A program made the position numbers and the translations under genes. A DNA stretch of 64,000 nt from assembly GCF_014650055.1 (NCBI RefSeq), contig NZ_BMUF01000005.1, positions 62,001 to 126,000 of the forward strand, read 5' to 3'. The notes below the pieces were generated by a model, which saw nothing but the letters and a program-made list of their open reading frames with translations, made no database searches and was not told the DNA's origin. Shown one piece after another: positions 34,222 through 43,602 of the stretch. The stretch is from Streptomyces malachitofuscus (GTDB taxonomy: Bacteria > Actinomycetota > Actinomycetes > Streptomycetales > Streptomycetaceae). Within the stretch, counting starts at the first letter, position 1, and each line of letters opens with the position of its first letter.

Positions 34222-36000
34222 ATGGCGGAGGCAGGGGCGGGAAGCATCAGCCGGCGTCAACTGGGCTTGGGTGCACTGGCCCTGGGCGGAGCGCTGACCA
34301 TCGCCCCCCTTCCGGCCGACCCCGCCTCGGCCGCCGGGGCGGCACACGGCGGCCCCCGCACCCTGCGGCACGGATCGGCCCGGCGCGCCGGACTGCTCTC
34401 CGCGCCTCTCCGCCAACTCGTCGCCGACGCCGAGGCGTTCCTCGGTCCGTCGCCCACCCACCCCTGGTACGCGGGGGCCGTGCTGCTGGCCGGACGCGGC
34501 GGCACGGTCGCGCTGCACCGGCCCATCGGCATGGCGGTGCGCTACCAGGCCTACGACGAGGAGACCGACACCGGCGTCGAGTTCCCGGCGGACCGGCAGA
34601 TTCCCATGAGCGCGGACACCGTCTTCGACCTGGCCTCGGTGTCGAAGCTGTTCACCTCCGTCCTCGCCGTGCAGCAGATCGAGCGGGGCAGGCTGGAGCT
34701 GGAGGCGACCGTCGCGTCGTACCTGCCGGACTTCGGGCGTGCGGGCAAGCAGGACATGACGATCCGGCAGCTGCTCACCCACACCTCGGGGTTCCGCGCC
34801 TGGATCCCGCTGTACGAAGCGCCCACGTACGAGGAGAAGATCCGGCTCATTCACGACGAGGCGCCGGCCAGTCCGCCCGGGACCGAGTACCGGTACTCGG
34901 ACCTGAACCTGATCTCCCTGCAGCTGGTCCTGGAGAAGATCACCGGCCGCACGCTCGACGTCCTCCTGCGTGACGGGGTCACCGGTCCGCTGGGCATGCA
35001 CCGCACCCGCTACAACCCTCCCGCCTCCTGGAAGCCGCGGATCGCGGCCACGGAGGACGCCCGCAGACCGTGGTCCGGCCTCGACCGGGGGCTGGTGTGG
35101 GGCGAGGTGCACGACGAGAACGCCTACAGCCTCGGCGGCGTCGCGGGGCACGCCGGGGTGTTCTCCAACGCCTGGGACCTGGCGATCCTCGGCCGCACCC
35201 TGCTCAACGGCGGTGTATACGGCCGGGAGCGGATCCTGACACCGGAGTCGGTGGAGCTGATGTTCACCGACTTCAACACCGCCTTCCCCGGGGACGAGCA
35301 CGGTCTCGGCTTCGAGCTCTACCAACACTGGTACATGGGCGCGATGGCCACTCCGCGCACGGCGGGCCACACCGGCTTCACCGGAACCTGTCTGGTGCTC
35401 GACCCGACGACCGACTCGTTCCTCGTCATGGTGGGCAACTCCGTCCACCCCGTGCGCAGCTGGCGTTCGGGATCCGCTCCCCGCGTGGCCGCCGCGAACC
35501 AGCTGGCCCGCGCGGTGCCGGTCCGGCCCGACCGGGGCCGGACCGCGTGGTTCTCCGGGATGGCGGGCTCCGCGACGGCGACCCTCACGCTGCCCGCGCT
35601 GGACACCTCGTCCGGCGCGGCCCGGCTGCGCTGCTCGCTGTGGTGGGACACGGAGCCCCGGGCCGATGTCCTGGTCCTGGAAGCCTCCGCGGACGGCGGC
35701 ACGAGCTGGCAGCCGGTGCCGTTCACCACCGGGCGCCGGGGTGCGGAGCCGCAGCCGCATCCCTCGGGCACGGTCACCGGCTGGTCCGGACGGGTCTGGC
35801 ACGACCTCACGGCCGCCCTGCCCGCCGCGCGGGGCCTCACCCTGCGCTGGCGGTACACGACGGACCGGCTGTACGTCGGGCGCGGCGCCTATGTCGACGC
35901 GGTGCGTGTCGAGGCGCCCGGCGGCCGGCTCTTCGACGAGGCGCGCCGGGCGGACGCGGCGCGGGTCCGGGCGGAGGGCTGGACCCGGTCGGCCGACTGA
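34222..36000 (+). CDS. Secreted serine beta-lactamase/DD-peptidase-fold hydrolase
   Basis: 592 aa. N-terminal SRRQLGLGALALGG (residues 10-23) fits a twin-arginine signal. Class C beta-lactamase/esterase domain: S139-V-S-K142 (nucleophile and Lys), Y225-S-D227, HTG near residue 385 (GHTGFTG). A C-terminal beta-sandwich-like domain (about 440-590, ATATLTLPALDTSSGAARLR) is additional to the family core. May act on peptidoglycan peptides or esters; the substrate is unknown. ATG 34222 follows GGGAGGAACCTC. Confidence 0.85.
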   Translation: MAEAGAGSISRRQLGLGALALGGALTIAPLPADPASAAGAAHGGPRTLRHGSARRAGLLSAPLRQLVADAEAFLGPSPTHPWYAGAVLLAGRGGTVALHRPIGMAVRYQAYDEETDTGVEFPADRQIPMSADTVFDLASVSKLFTSVLAVQQIERGRLELEATVASYLPDFGRAGKQDMTIRQLLTHTSGFRAWIPLYEAPTYEEKIRLIHDEAPASPPGTEYRYSDLNLISLQLVLEKITGRTLDVLLRDGVTGPLGMHRTRYNPPASWKPRIAATEDARRPWSGLDRGLVWGEVHDENAYSLGGVAGHAGVFSNAWDLAILGRTLLNGGVYGRERILTPESVELMFTDFNTAFPGDEHGLGFELYQHWYMGAMATPRTAGHTGFTGTCLVLDPTTDSFLVMVGNSVHPVRSWRSGSAPRVAAANQLARAVPVRPDRGRTAWFSGMAGSATATLTLPALDTSSGAARLRCSLWWDTEPRADVLVLEASADGGTSWQPVPFTTGRRGAEPQPHPSGTVTGWSGRVWHDLTAALPAARGLTLRWRYTTDRLYVGRGAYVDAVRVEAPGGRLFDEARRADAARVRAEGWTRSAD

Positions 36001-36009
36001 GCCCGCGGA

Positions 36010-37575
36010 TCAGTCCCCCGCCTCCAGGACCGCCATGGCGGCGTTGTGGCCCGGCACCCCGCTCACACCGCCGCCGCGCACCGCGCCCGCGCCGCACAGC
36101 AGGACATTGGTGTGCCGGGTCTCCACGCCCCAGCGGCCGGTGCCGTCCTGGGTGTGCGGCCAGGACAGTTCGCGGTGGAAGATGTTGCCGCCGGGCAGCC
36201 CGAGATCGCGTTCCAGGTCCAGCGGGGACCTGGCCTCCAGGCACGGGCGTCCTTCGGCGTCGGTGGCCAGGCAGTCGGCGAGGGGTTCGGCGAGATGGGC
36301 GTCGAGCTGGGCGAGGGTCGACTTCAGCAGTTCCTCGCGCACGGCGTCGTTGTCCCGCTCGAACAGCCGGGCGGGGGTGTGCAGTCCGAACAGGGTGAGC
36401 GTCTGGTAGCCGCGGGCCGCCAGGTCCGGGCCGAGGATCGTCGGGTCGGTGAGCGAATGGCAGTAGATCTCGGACGGCGGGGCGGCGGGCAGCTCGCCCG
36501 CGGCGGCCTGGGCGTGTGCGGCGGCCAGCTGCCCGTACCCCTCGGCGATGTGGAAGGTGCCGGCGAACGCCTCACGCGGGTCGACGGAGGGGTCGCGCAG
36601 CCGGGGCAGCCGCTCGAGCAGCATGTTCACCTTGAGCTGGGCGCCCTCGGCCGGGGGCGGCGGTGTGTCGCCGGTGAGGGCGGCGAGTTCCTGCGGGGAG
36701 GCGTTGACCAGGACGTGCCGTGCGCCGGCGACGCCCTCTCCGTCGGCGGTGCGGTAGGTGATCTCGGCCGTGCGGCCGTCGGCGTCGACGCGCACGGCAC
36801 GGTGGCCCGTGGCGATGACCGCGCCCGCGGCGCGGGCGGCGTCGGCCAGCGCGTCGGTGAGGGCGCCCATGCCGCCCACGGGGACGTCCCAGGCGCCGGT
36901 GCCGCCGCCGATGACGTGGTAGAGGAAGCAACGGTTCTGTGCGAGCGAGGGGTCGTGGGCGTCGGCGAAGGTGCCGATGAGGGCGTCGGTGAGGACGACG
37001 CCGCGCACCAGGTCGTCCGCGAAGTTCCGCTCCACGGCGACGCCGATGGGCTCCTCGAAGAGGATCCGCCAGGCCTCCTCGTCGTCGACCACGCGCCGCA
37101 ACTCCTCGCGGGTGGGCAGCGGTTCGGTGAAGGTGGGGAAGACACGCCGGGCGACGCGGCCGGTCATGTCGTAGAAGCGCTGCCAGGCCCGGTACTCGTC
37201 CTCGGAGCCGGTGAGGCGGGCGAAGGCCTCGCGGGTGCGCTGTTCGCCACCGCCGACGAGCAGGCCGGTGGGCCGTCCGCCGCGTTCGGTGGGGGTGTAG
37301 GAGGAGATGGTGCGGGTGCTGAGCCGGAAGTCCAGCCCCAGGTCCTGGACGATCTTCCGGGGCAGCAGGCCGACCAGGTACGAGTACCGGGACAGCCGTG
37401 CGTCGACTCCGGTGAACGGGCGGGTGGAGACCGCCGCCCCGCCGGTGTGGTCAAGACGCTCCAGCACCAGCACGGAGCGCCCGGCCCGGGCGAGGTAGGC
37501 GGCGGCGACGAGGCCGTTGTGGCCTCCGCCGACGACGACGGCGTCGTACGTCCGGGATCCCTCGGATGCGGTCAT
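36010..37575 (-). CDS. Phytoene-dehydrogenase/PYROXD2-like FAD oxidoreductase
   Basis: 521 aa, amine-oxidase fold. FAD motif VVVGGGHNGLVAAAYLARAG (about residues 12-31), the Glu in LVLERLDHTGGAAVS, and the C-terminal motif CGAGAVRGGGVSGVPGHNAA. Closest in layout to PYROXD2-type proteins rather than carotenoid CrtI enzymes. The substrate is unknown; there is no carotenoid gene nearby. Start ATG 37575 (MTASEGS) after GAAGAACC. Confidence 0.87.
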   Translation of the reverse strand: MTASEGSRTYDAVVVGGGHNGLVAAAYLARAGRSVLVLERLDHTGGAAVSTRPFTGVDARLSRYSYLVGLLPRKIVQDLGLDFRLSTRTISSYTPTERGGRPTGLLVGGGEQRTREAFARLTGSEDEYRAWQRFYDMTGRVARRVFPTFTEPLPTREELRRVVDDEEAWRILFEEPIGVAVERNFADDLVRGVVLTDALIGTFADAHDPSLAQNRCFLYHVIGGGTGAWDVPVGGMGALTDALADAARAAGAVIATGHRAVRVDADGRTAEITYRTADGEGVAGARHVLVNASPQELAALTGDTPPPPAEGAQLKVNMLLERLPRLRDPSVDPREAFAGTFHIAEGYGQLAAAHAQAAAGELPAAPPSEIYCHSLTDPTILGPDLAARGYQTLTLFGLHTPARLFERDNDAVREELLKSTLAQLDAHLAEPLADCLATDAEGRPCLEARSPLDLERDLGLPGGNIFHRELSWPHTQDGTGRWGVETRHTNVLLCGAGAVRGGGVSGVPGHNAAMAVLEAGD

Positions 37576-37623
37576 GGTTCTTCGTAACACGCGATGATCC
37601 GTACCGGCCAGACGCGGTCCGGG

Positions 37624-39891
37624 TCACGCGCCTCCGGCCGCCCCCTGCTGCCGCAGTGCCGCCACCCTGCGGTAGAGCCCCGCCGCCTCCTTGCCGTGGC
37701 CCAGCCGCTCCAGGCAGTGCGCCTCGTCGTTGCGGGCGGCGAGGGTGTCGGGGTGGTCCGCCCCGAGGATCCGCTCGCGGGCGTCGGCCACCCGCCGGTA
37801 CTCGGTCAGCGCGTCCGCCCAGTGGCCGAGCCAGCCCAGGCCGACGGCGACCTCGCGGCGGCTGACCAGCGTGTCCGGGTGGTCGGCGCCGAGGACCCGC
37901 TCGCGCAGGGCGCACACCTCACGGGACTCGGCGAGGGCCTCCGCCCAGCGGCCGAGCCGGCCGAGGTTGACGCCGATGCCGTGCCGGGCGCGCAGGGTCT
38001 CGGGATGGCCGGGTCCCTGTACCCGGGTGCGGTCCTCGACGAGGCGGCGGTAGAGGTCGAGGGCCTGGGCGGTGCGGCCGAGCCGGCCCAGGCTGATACC
38101 GGTCTCGTAGCGGGCGGCGAGGGTGTCCGCATGGTCCGGGCCGAGCGCCCTGGCGCGGGCGTCGGCGACCTCCCGGTAGGTCTCCAGGGCCTCCGTCCAG
38201 CGGCCCAGTTGTCCGAGTGCGTAGGCGACGTCGTACCGGGTGACGAGGGTGTCGGGGTGCTCGGGGCCGAGCACCCGGGCGCGGGCGGCGGCCACCTCGC
38301 ACGCCATGCCGTAGGAGTCCTCGAGGCGGCCGAGCCTGCCGAGGTTGAAGGCGAGGTTGTGGCGGCAGCGCAGGGTGTCGGGGTGGTCCGCTCCCATGGT
38401 CCGCTCGCGGGCGGCGAGCACCGACAGATACACCTGGTGGGCGTCGAAGGGGCGGCCCAGCTGGGCGAGGACGTAGGCCATCTCCTGGCGGGCGGCGAGG
38501 GTGTCGGCGTGGTCCGGGCCGAGCGTGCGGATGCGGGCCTCGGTCACGTGCTTGTACTCGCGCAGCGCGTCGGCGGCGCGGCCGGTGCGGCTGAGGGTGA
38601 ACGCCACCTCGTAGCGGCTGGCGAGGGTGTCGGGGTGATCCGGGCCGAGAAGGTGCTCGCGTTCGGCGGCGACCGCGCGGTGCACCTCCCCCGCCTCCGT
38701 CCAGCGGCCGAGGCGTCCCAGGCTCAGACCGGCGTTGTGCCGTCCGGCGAGGGTGGTCAGGGCCTGCTGCGACGGGGCGGGCCGCTCCTCGGGCACGGGC
38801 CGCGCGTGGGGGCCGGTGGCGGGGCGGGCGATCCACTCACCGGAGAGTCCGGCGGCCGGGTCGGGCTGCCCGGTGCGCGGGCCGGTGCCGGCCACCTTGT
38901 GTCCGGAGGTCATGCCGCGGGTCCAGGACGGCAGCCGGGCCGCGCGCCCCACCGCCCGCGCTTCCCCGGCGCCTGCTCCGGCCGCGCGTTCCGTCGCCCC
39001 GGGGGCGGCGGTGTCCGGGCCGGCCCCGACCGCGGCCGGGGCCGCCCGCAGTGCGCCGATCCGGTCGGCCAGTTCACGGGCGCTGTCCGGCCGGGCGGCG
39101 GGCTCCTTGGCGAGCAGGTCCAGGATGATCCGTTCCAGGTGCTCGGGGATCTCGGCGCGGTGGCCGCGCGGCGGGCGGGGCGGGGTGTCGCGGTGACCGA
39201 CGAGGATCGCCCAGGCGTCGTCGAGGTCGAACGGCGGCACGCCGGTGGCGATCTCGTAGAGCACGCAGCCGAAGGAGTACAGGTCGCTACGCCGGTCGGC
39301 CTCCGAGCCGCTGATCTGCTCCGGCGACATGTAGTGCGGGGTGCCCATGGCGATGCCCGTGCCGGTCAGCCGGGAGGTGAAGCCGATGTCGTGGCCGAGG
39401 CGGGCGATGCCGAAGTCGCAGATCTTCACGGTGCCGTCGTCCAGCCGCACGATGTTGGCGGGTTTGAGGTCGCGGTGCACGATGCCCTGGTCGTGGGTGT
39501 AGGCGAGGGCCGCGGCGACCTGGCCGGCCACCTCCACCACCTCGTCCACCGGCAGCGGGTGCTGCTTGTTGTCCTCCAGGAGCTGGCTGAGATTGCGGCC
39601 CTGGAGCAGTTCCATCACCAGGTACAGCACGCCCTCGGACTCCCCGAAGTCGTGCACCACCGTGATCCCGCGGTGCTGCAGCGCCGCGGCCACCCGGGCC
39701 TCGCGCCGGAACCGCTCGCGCAGCACGCGGCCGAACGCCTGGTCGTGCTGCGCGCCGACGGGCTTGAGGCACTTCACCGCGACCTGCCGGCCCAGCGACT
39801 CGTCCCGTGCCCGCCACACCTCGCCCATGCCGCCGCGTCCGATCCGGTCGAGCAGCCGGTACCGGCCGTGGATCAGCCTGCTGTCCCCCAT
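37624..39891 (-). CDS. Serine/threonine protein kinase with C-terminal TPR array
   Basis: 755 aa, no transmembrane helix seen. Kinase domain 10-280: GRGGMGEVW loop, Lys40, HRD141LKPAN, DFG at 159-161, PHYMSPEQ. An Ala/Pro linker at 290-385 is followed by about nine 42-residue TPR units (consensus LGPDHPDTLAAR...) from 386 to 750. The repeats echo TPR of kinesin-light-chain type. A cytoplasmic eukaryotic-like kinase, likely a signalling scaffold. ATG 39891 follows GGCGACGGAG. Confidence 0.92.
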   Translation of the reverse strand: MGDSRLIHGRYRLLDRIGRGGMGEVWRARDESLGRQVAVKCLKPVGAQHDQAFGRVLRERFRREARVAAALQHRGITVVHDFGESEGVLYLVMELLQGRNLSQLLEDNKQHPLPVDEVVEVAGQVAAALAYTHDQGIVHRDLKPANIVRLDDGTVKICDFGIARLGHDIGFTSRLTGTGIAMGTPHYMSPEQISGSEADRRSDLYSFGCVLYEIATGVPPFDLDDAWAILVGHRDTPPRPPRGHRAEIPEHLERIILDLLAKEPAARPDSARELADRIGALRAAPAAVGAGPDTAAPGATERAAGAGAGEARAVGRAARLPSWTRGMTSGHKVAGTGPRTGQPDPAAGLSGEWIARPATGPHARPVPEERPAPSQQALTTLAGRHNAGLSLGRLGRWTEAGEVHRAVAAEREHLLGPDHPDTLASRYEVAFTLSRTGRAADALREYKHVTEARIRTLGPDHADTLAARQEMAYVLAQLGRPFDAHQVYLSVLAARERTMGADHPDTLRCRHNLAFNLGRLGRLEDSYGMACEVAAARARVLGPEHPDTLVTRYDVAYALGQLGRWTEALETYREVADARARALGPDHADTLAARYETGISLGRLGRTAQALDLYRRLVEDRTRVQGPGHPETLRARHGIGVNLGRLGRWAEALAESREVCALRERVLGADHPDTLVSRREVAVGLGWLGHWADALTEYRRVADARERILGADHPDTLAARNDEAHCLERLGHGKEAAGLYRRVAALRQQGAAGGA

Positions 39892-40009
39892 CTCCGTCGC
39901 CCGCCCCCGTCGCAGTCCGCCCCGCCCGCCCCTGGCTCGTCCAGTATGGCGACAACTCGCCCGAGTTTGTACGGTGCCGGGGCGCGCGTCCGTCCGCTGC
40001 GCGGGGCGG

Positions 40010-40381
40010 TCAGTTCAGGGTGGCGAGGAACTCCGTACAGGCCCGTGCGCAGGCGCGGCACGCCTCGGCCGTCTCCTCCGCCCCGGAGTGACCGTCGAAC
40101 GCCTGGGCGCTCTCCAGGCACACCTGCCGGCACCACTCCACCTGGATCCTGATGGTCGCCTCGTCCACCAGGTTCTGTTCGGACAGCATGCGGCAGGTCG
40201 CGTCGCAGACCTCCGCGCACATGATGCCCTTGCGTCGTACGAGTTCCTGGTTCTCGGTCCCGTCCGGGTCCACCAGACTGGCCCGGGTCGCGCACGCCCG
40301 TGCGCACTCGGTGCAGGCCTGGGCACAGGCGAAGCGGTCTTCCAGGAACCGGAACAGCTCCTTCTGCGATGTCGTCGTCAC
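40010..40381 (-). CDS. Cys-rich four-helix-bundle copper-binding type protein
   Basis: 123 aa with 12 Cys arranged in CxxxCxxC- and CxxxC-type turns (CAQACTECARAC, MCAEVCDATC, WCRQVC, ACRACARAC) on four helices, as in the Csp copper-storage family. It likely binds many Cu(I) ions inside the cell. Start at GTG 40381 (VTTTSQKELFRFLEDRF), where the family normally begins; an ATG at 40507 would add an unlikely extension. The ribosome site is weak. No copper operator was identified. Confidence 0.84.
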   Translation of the reverse strand: MTTTSQKELFRFLEDRFACAQACTECARACATRASLVDPDGTENQELVRRKGIMCAEVCDATCRMLSEQNLVDEATIRIQVEWCRQVCLESAQAFDGHSGAEETAEACRACARACTEFLATLN

Positions 40382-40491
40382 ACCGCGCGGGTAGCCGCCG
40401 CCCCGGCGGTCAAACGCGGACGGCGGCAGGCGTGCGTGTCCCGCGGCGAGGTGAGCCGGTTCGTGCCGGGGTCCGGGGGTACCCGCGAGCC

Positions 40492-40872
40492 ATGATGAAC
40501 ACCTCATGGATGGAGACGGCCGACCTCGCGGCGGGCCGTGGCGCCCTGGGCGCCGGGCTGGCGGTGGCGGCGGTGGTGGTGCTGGCCCTGCTGATCGGCA
40601 TGTTCGTCTTCGGCAGCCGCCGGGTCAGGAACGACAGGACGCGCAGGCCCCGGCCCGAGGACCAGCCCCGGATGCCCGAGGGCGGCCCGGTCCACGAGGT
40701 ACGGGAGCAACGTGAGCCGGACGAGGTGCCCCGGGGCGACGAGCGTCTGACACCGCACGAGCTGAACGGCCACGGCACCGCCGGCAGCCGCACCGGCGCC
40801 GAGCAGGAGCGGCCCCGCTGGGACGAGGGCAGCAGCGGGTCGTTCGGCAGCGGCGGACCGGGCCGCCACTGA
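40492..40872 (+). CDS. DUF6479-type small membrane protein
   Basis: 126 aa with one transmembrane helix (residues 17-40, ALGAGLAVAAVVVLALLIGM) and a charged Arg/Glu/Pro-rich C-terminal tail (RRVRNDRTRRPRPEDQPRMP) facing the cytoplasm. The family has no known function. Start ATG 40492 or 40495 (ATGATG). It is divergent from the copper-type gene and 65 bp before another small gene. Confidence 0.7.
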   Translation: MMNTSWMETADLAAGRGALGAGLAVAAVVVLALLIGMFVFGSRRVRNDRTRRPRPEDQPRMPEGGPVHEVREQREPDEVPRGDERLTPHELNGHGTAGSRTGAEQERPRWDEGSSGSFGSGGPGRH

Positions 40873-40937
40873 TCCGTCCCGCACCGGCGGGCCACCGCCC
40901 GTACCCCTCGCACGTCGTACACAGGGAAGTGAGAACC

Positions 40938-41288
40938 ATGGCAGATCCCGCCCGCAACACCCTGCCGCTGCCCGATTACGACCATCTGCCCCTCGGCGGG
41001 CTGGAGAGCCGGATCCGCTCGCTGACGGCGGGCGAGGTCGAGGAGCTGCTGTCCTACGAGCGGTCGCACGCCGACCGGGTCCCGGCGACCGAGGTCCTGA
41101 CGGCCCGGCTGGAGCAGTTGCGCGCGGGCGCCGAGCCGACGTCCGGCGACCCGGGCGCGGTACGCCCCGAGCAGGGTGCCGGCCGGACCGGGTCCCCGGT
41201 CTCGCCCGCCACCTCGCCGCAGCCGTCCAGTCCCCCGCCGCACGGCACCCCGGACCAGCGGGGCAAGCCGAAGGGCGACCGTACGTAG
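40938..41288 (+). CDS. Hypothetical protein, DUF8129-like
   Basis: 116 aa; an N-terminal helix-turn segment (LPDYDHLPLGGLESRIRSLT then EVEELLSYERSHADR, residues 10-50) is followed by a Pro/Ser-rich low-complexity tail. The N-terminal part resembles a short conserved actinobacterial domain; I cannot assign a function. ATG 40938 follows GGAAGTGAGAACC. Confidence 0.62.
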   Translation: MADPARNTLPLPDYDHLPLGGLESRIRSLTAGEVEELLSYERSHADRVPATEVLTARLEQLRAGAEPTSGDPGAVRPEQGAGRTGSPVSPATSPQPSSPPPHGTPDQRGKPKGDRT

Positions 41289-41477
41289 TCTGCCGCCGCC
41301 CGTCCCGGAGGGGCGGGTCGTGCGTCCACCGATCGCCGCAACACGCGGTCGTGGGCGCGCGGCCCGCCCCTTCGCGTGTGCGCAGTGAGGTGGATCACAG
41401 CGCCCTGCTGCATCGTTTCGCCGGGTCCCGGGTCTTTGAGGGGGTGTAAGGGATTGTTCGCAGGCGGGGCGGTGGGG

Positions 41478-41984
41478 ATGGAGCGGTTTCGGGCCGACGG
41501 CTTCGACGAGTTCGTGGCTGCCCGCTGGTCGACGCTGCTCCATGTCGCGCGGCTGCTGACCGGCGGCGACCGGCAGCGTGCCGAGGACCTCGTCCAGGAG
41601 GCCCTGGTGAAGCTCTGGTTCGCCTGGCCGAAGGTCGCCGAGCAGGCACCGGAGGCGTATGTGCGCCAGGTGCTGGTGCGGATGGCGGCCCGTTCGGCCC
41701 GGCGGCGCTGGTGGGGGGAGCGTCCGGTGGGAGAGCTGCCCGACCGGCCCGAGCCGGGCGATGTGTCCGCCGCCGTCGCGGAACGGTCGCGGCTGGAGGC
41801 GGCGCTGGCCCTGCTGCCGCCCCGGCAGCGGGCCGCGGTGGTGCTGCGCTACTGCGAGGACCTGCCCGAGGGCCAGGTGGCGCAGGCCCTCGGCTGTCCC
41901 GTGGGCACCGCCCGCTCCCACGCGTCGCGCGGAGTGGCGCGGCTGCGGCAGCTCCTGTCCGATTCCGTCAGGCCCGTGGGGTGA
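41478..41984 (+). CDS. SigE-family (ECF-like) RNA polymerase sigma factor
   Basis: 168 aa. Region 2 at 8-70 (FDEFVAARWSTLLHVARLLT, AEDLVQEALVKLWFAWPKV), region 4 at 110-160 (LPPRQRAAVVLRYCEDLPEG, VAQALGCPVGTARSHASRGV). Small Actinobacteria-specific sigma of the SigE family. Start at ATG 41478 (MERFRADGF); a GTG at 41472 is also possible. The stop is 11 bp before a small membrane protein gene, a likely co-transcribed partner. Confidence 0.9.
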   Translation: MERFRADGFDEFVAARWSTLLHVARLLTGGDRQRAEDLVQEALVKLWFAWPKVAEQAPEAYVRQVLVRMAARSARRRWWGERPVGELPDRPEPGDVSAAVAERSRLEAALALLPPRQRAAVVLRYCEDLPEGQVAQALGCPVGTARSHASRGVARLRQLLSDSVRPVG

Positions 41985-41995
41985 GGGGAGAAGCG

Positions 41996-42469
41996 ATGGA
42001 CGACTTCGAGCGCGAGCTGACGCGCATGATGCACGACAGCCGGGCGCCGACCCCCTTCGGGCCCGGGCACCGGGCGCGCTTGTACGAGGGGATCCGGGTC
42101 CGCCGCCGGTCGCGGGTGCTGTGGCGGGCCGGCGGTTCGGCCCTCGCCGTGGCCGGGCTGAGCATCGGTCTGGCCCTGCTGCCCGGCACCGGGTCCCGTT
42201 CCCAGCCCGCGGACCGTCCGGCCCCGCCGGCGACCGCTCCGACACCGTCCGCGGAACCCACCTCCGTCCCCAGCACCTCCCTCCCGCCCACGAGCACGTT
42301 TCCCGGCACCACGGCGCCGGGGTCCGGCGGCACACCGTCGTCCTCCCCGTCCGACACGCCCGGCGTGAGCACGTCGGCGACGGCCTCGCCCCCGGTGTCC
42401 ACCGAGCCCCCGACCGCACCACCGACGACGGAGCCGGATCCCAGCACCTCCTACACGACCGGCGGCTGA
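41996..42469 (+). CDS. Single-pass membrane protein downstream of the sigma gene
   Basis: 157 aa. Cytoplasmic N-terminal 40 residues (FERELTRMMHDSRAPTPF), one transmembrane helix at about 43-62 (WRAGGSALAVAGLSIGLALL) and a Ser/Thr/Pro-rich outer tail of 90 residues. Coupled to the sigma factor (11-bp gap, GGGGAGAAGCG as ribosome site). Topology and position fit a membrane anti-sigma or sensor, but no zinc or anti-sigma motif is visible. Confidence 0.7.
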   Translation: MDDFERELTRMMHDSRAPTPFGPGHRARLYEGIRVRRRSRVLWRAGGSALAVAGLSIGLALLPGTGSRSQPADRPAPPATAPTPSAEPTSVPSTSLPPTSTFPGTTAPGSGGTPSSSPSDTPGVSTSATASPPVSTEPPTAPPTTEPDPSTSYTTGG

Positions 42470-42609
42470 CGACTCCACCGCCGCCTCCCGCTCACCCGGG
42501 CGATGCCGCCCGGGCCGTTCCTCCCACCACCGCCGGGCGCCTCCGGCATGCCCTCGGGCGCCCCCTGGGCCCCGCCATGCCGTGCGCCGGAAAGAGACCG
42601 TGACCCGTC

Positions 42610-43602
42610 ATGAACACCATGAGGCGGCCGGCACCGACCGGCCGCCGTACATCCGCCGCGCCCGTACCCCGGGTGGTCCTGCCGCTCCGTGCCCCGCTGT
42701 CCGCGCACCCCCGAGAACCCCTCCTGGACGTGGTGGTGCCCGTGCACAACGAGGAGAACGACCTGGAGCCCTGTGTCCGGCGGCTCCACGCCCACCTGGC
42801 GCAGACCTTCCCCTACCCGTTCCGGATCACCGTCGCCGACAACGCGAGCACGGACCGCACCCCGCGGATCGCCGAGCGGCTGGCCCGGGAGCTGCCGGGG
42901 ACGCGGTGCCTGCGGCTGCCCGAGAAGGGACGCGGCCACGCCCTGCACACCGCCTGGTCGCGGTCGTCCGCCCCGGTCCTCGCCTATCTGGACGTGGACC
43001 TCTCCACCGACCTCGCGGCCCTGCTGCCCCTGGTGGCCCCGCTGATCTCCGGGCACTCGGACGTCGCGATCGGCACCCGTCTGGCCCGCGGCTCCCGGGT
43101 GGTGCGCGGACCGAAGCGCGAGATCATCTCCCGCTGCTACAACGGGCTGCTGCGCGGCACCCTCGCGGTGGGGTTCAGCGACGCCCAGTGCGGCTTCAAG
43201 GCCGTACGACGGGACGTCGCCGAGCGGCTGCTCCCGCTGGTCGAGGACCGGGAGTGGTTTTTCGACACCGAACTGCTGGTGATCGCCGAACGCGCCGGTC
43301 TGCGCATCCACGAGGTGCCGGTGGACTGGGTGGACGATCCCGACAGCCGGGTCGACATCCTCTCCACCGCGCTGGCGGATCTGCGCGGCATGGCCCGGCT
43401 GGGACGCGCGCTCACCCGTGGCCGGCTGCCGCCGGCCGCGCTGCGCCGCCCCGGCTCGCTCGACGAGCCTGCCGGACCGCCGCCCGCCCTGGCCCCCCGG
43501 CTGCTCCGCTGCGCCGCCGTCGGCGCGTTGGCGCTGGCGGCCGCGGCCCGGGTGTTCCCGGGCCCCCGCTCCCGCCGTACGACAGGATCCTCCGCGTCAT
43601 GA
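42610..43602 (+). CDS. Family 2 glycosyltransferase (dolichyl-phosphate-sugar synthase type)
   Basis: 330 aa. GT-A fold: LDVVVPVHNEENDLEPCVRR (about residues 38-57), VADNASTDRT, YLDVDLSTD (DxD metal site, about 126-134), and IGTRLARGSRVVRGPKREI with DAQCGFKAVRRD. This pattern is that of polyprenyl-phosphate glucose/mannose synthases. The last 40 residues include a hydrophobic helix (LLRCAAVGALALAAAARV). Its product could supply the next gene, a membrane glycosyltransferase; the two overlap by ATGA at 43599-43602. Confidence 0.85.
   Translation: MNTMRRPAPTGRRTSAAPVPRVVLPLRAPLSAHPREPLLDVVVPVHNEENDLEPCVRRLHAHLAQTFPYPFRITVADNASTDRTPRIAERLARELPGTRCLRLPEKGRGHALHTAWSRSSAPVLAYLDVDLSTDLAALLPLVAPLISGHSDVAIGTRLARGSRVVRGPKREIISRCYNGLLRGTLAVGFSDAQCGFKAVRRDVAERLLPLVEDREWFFDTELLVIAERAGLRIHEVPVDWVDDPDSRVDILSTALADLRGMARLGRALTRGRLPPAALRRPGSLDEPAGPPPALAPRLLRCAAVGALALAAAARVFPGPRSRRTTGSSAS

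Noticed and set aside
37624..38740. Tandem repeats as a CRISPR array or mobile repeat
   Set aside because: The 126-bp units are in-frame TPR codons of the kinase with no spacers.
37594..40152. 852-residue plus-strand open frame
   Set aside because: Antisense to the kinase; its repetitive look mirrors the TPR-coding repeats.
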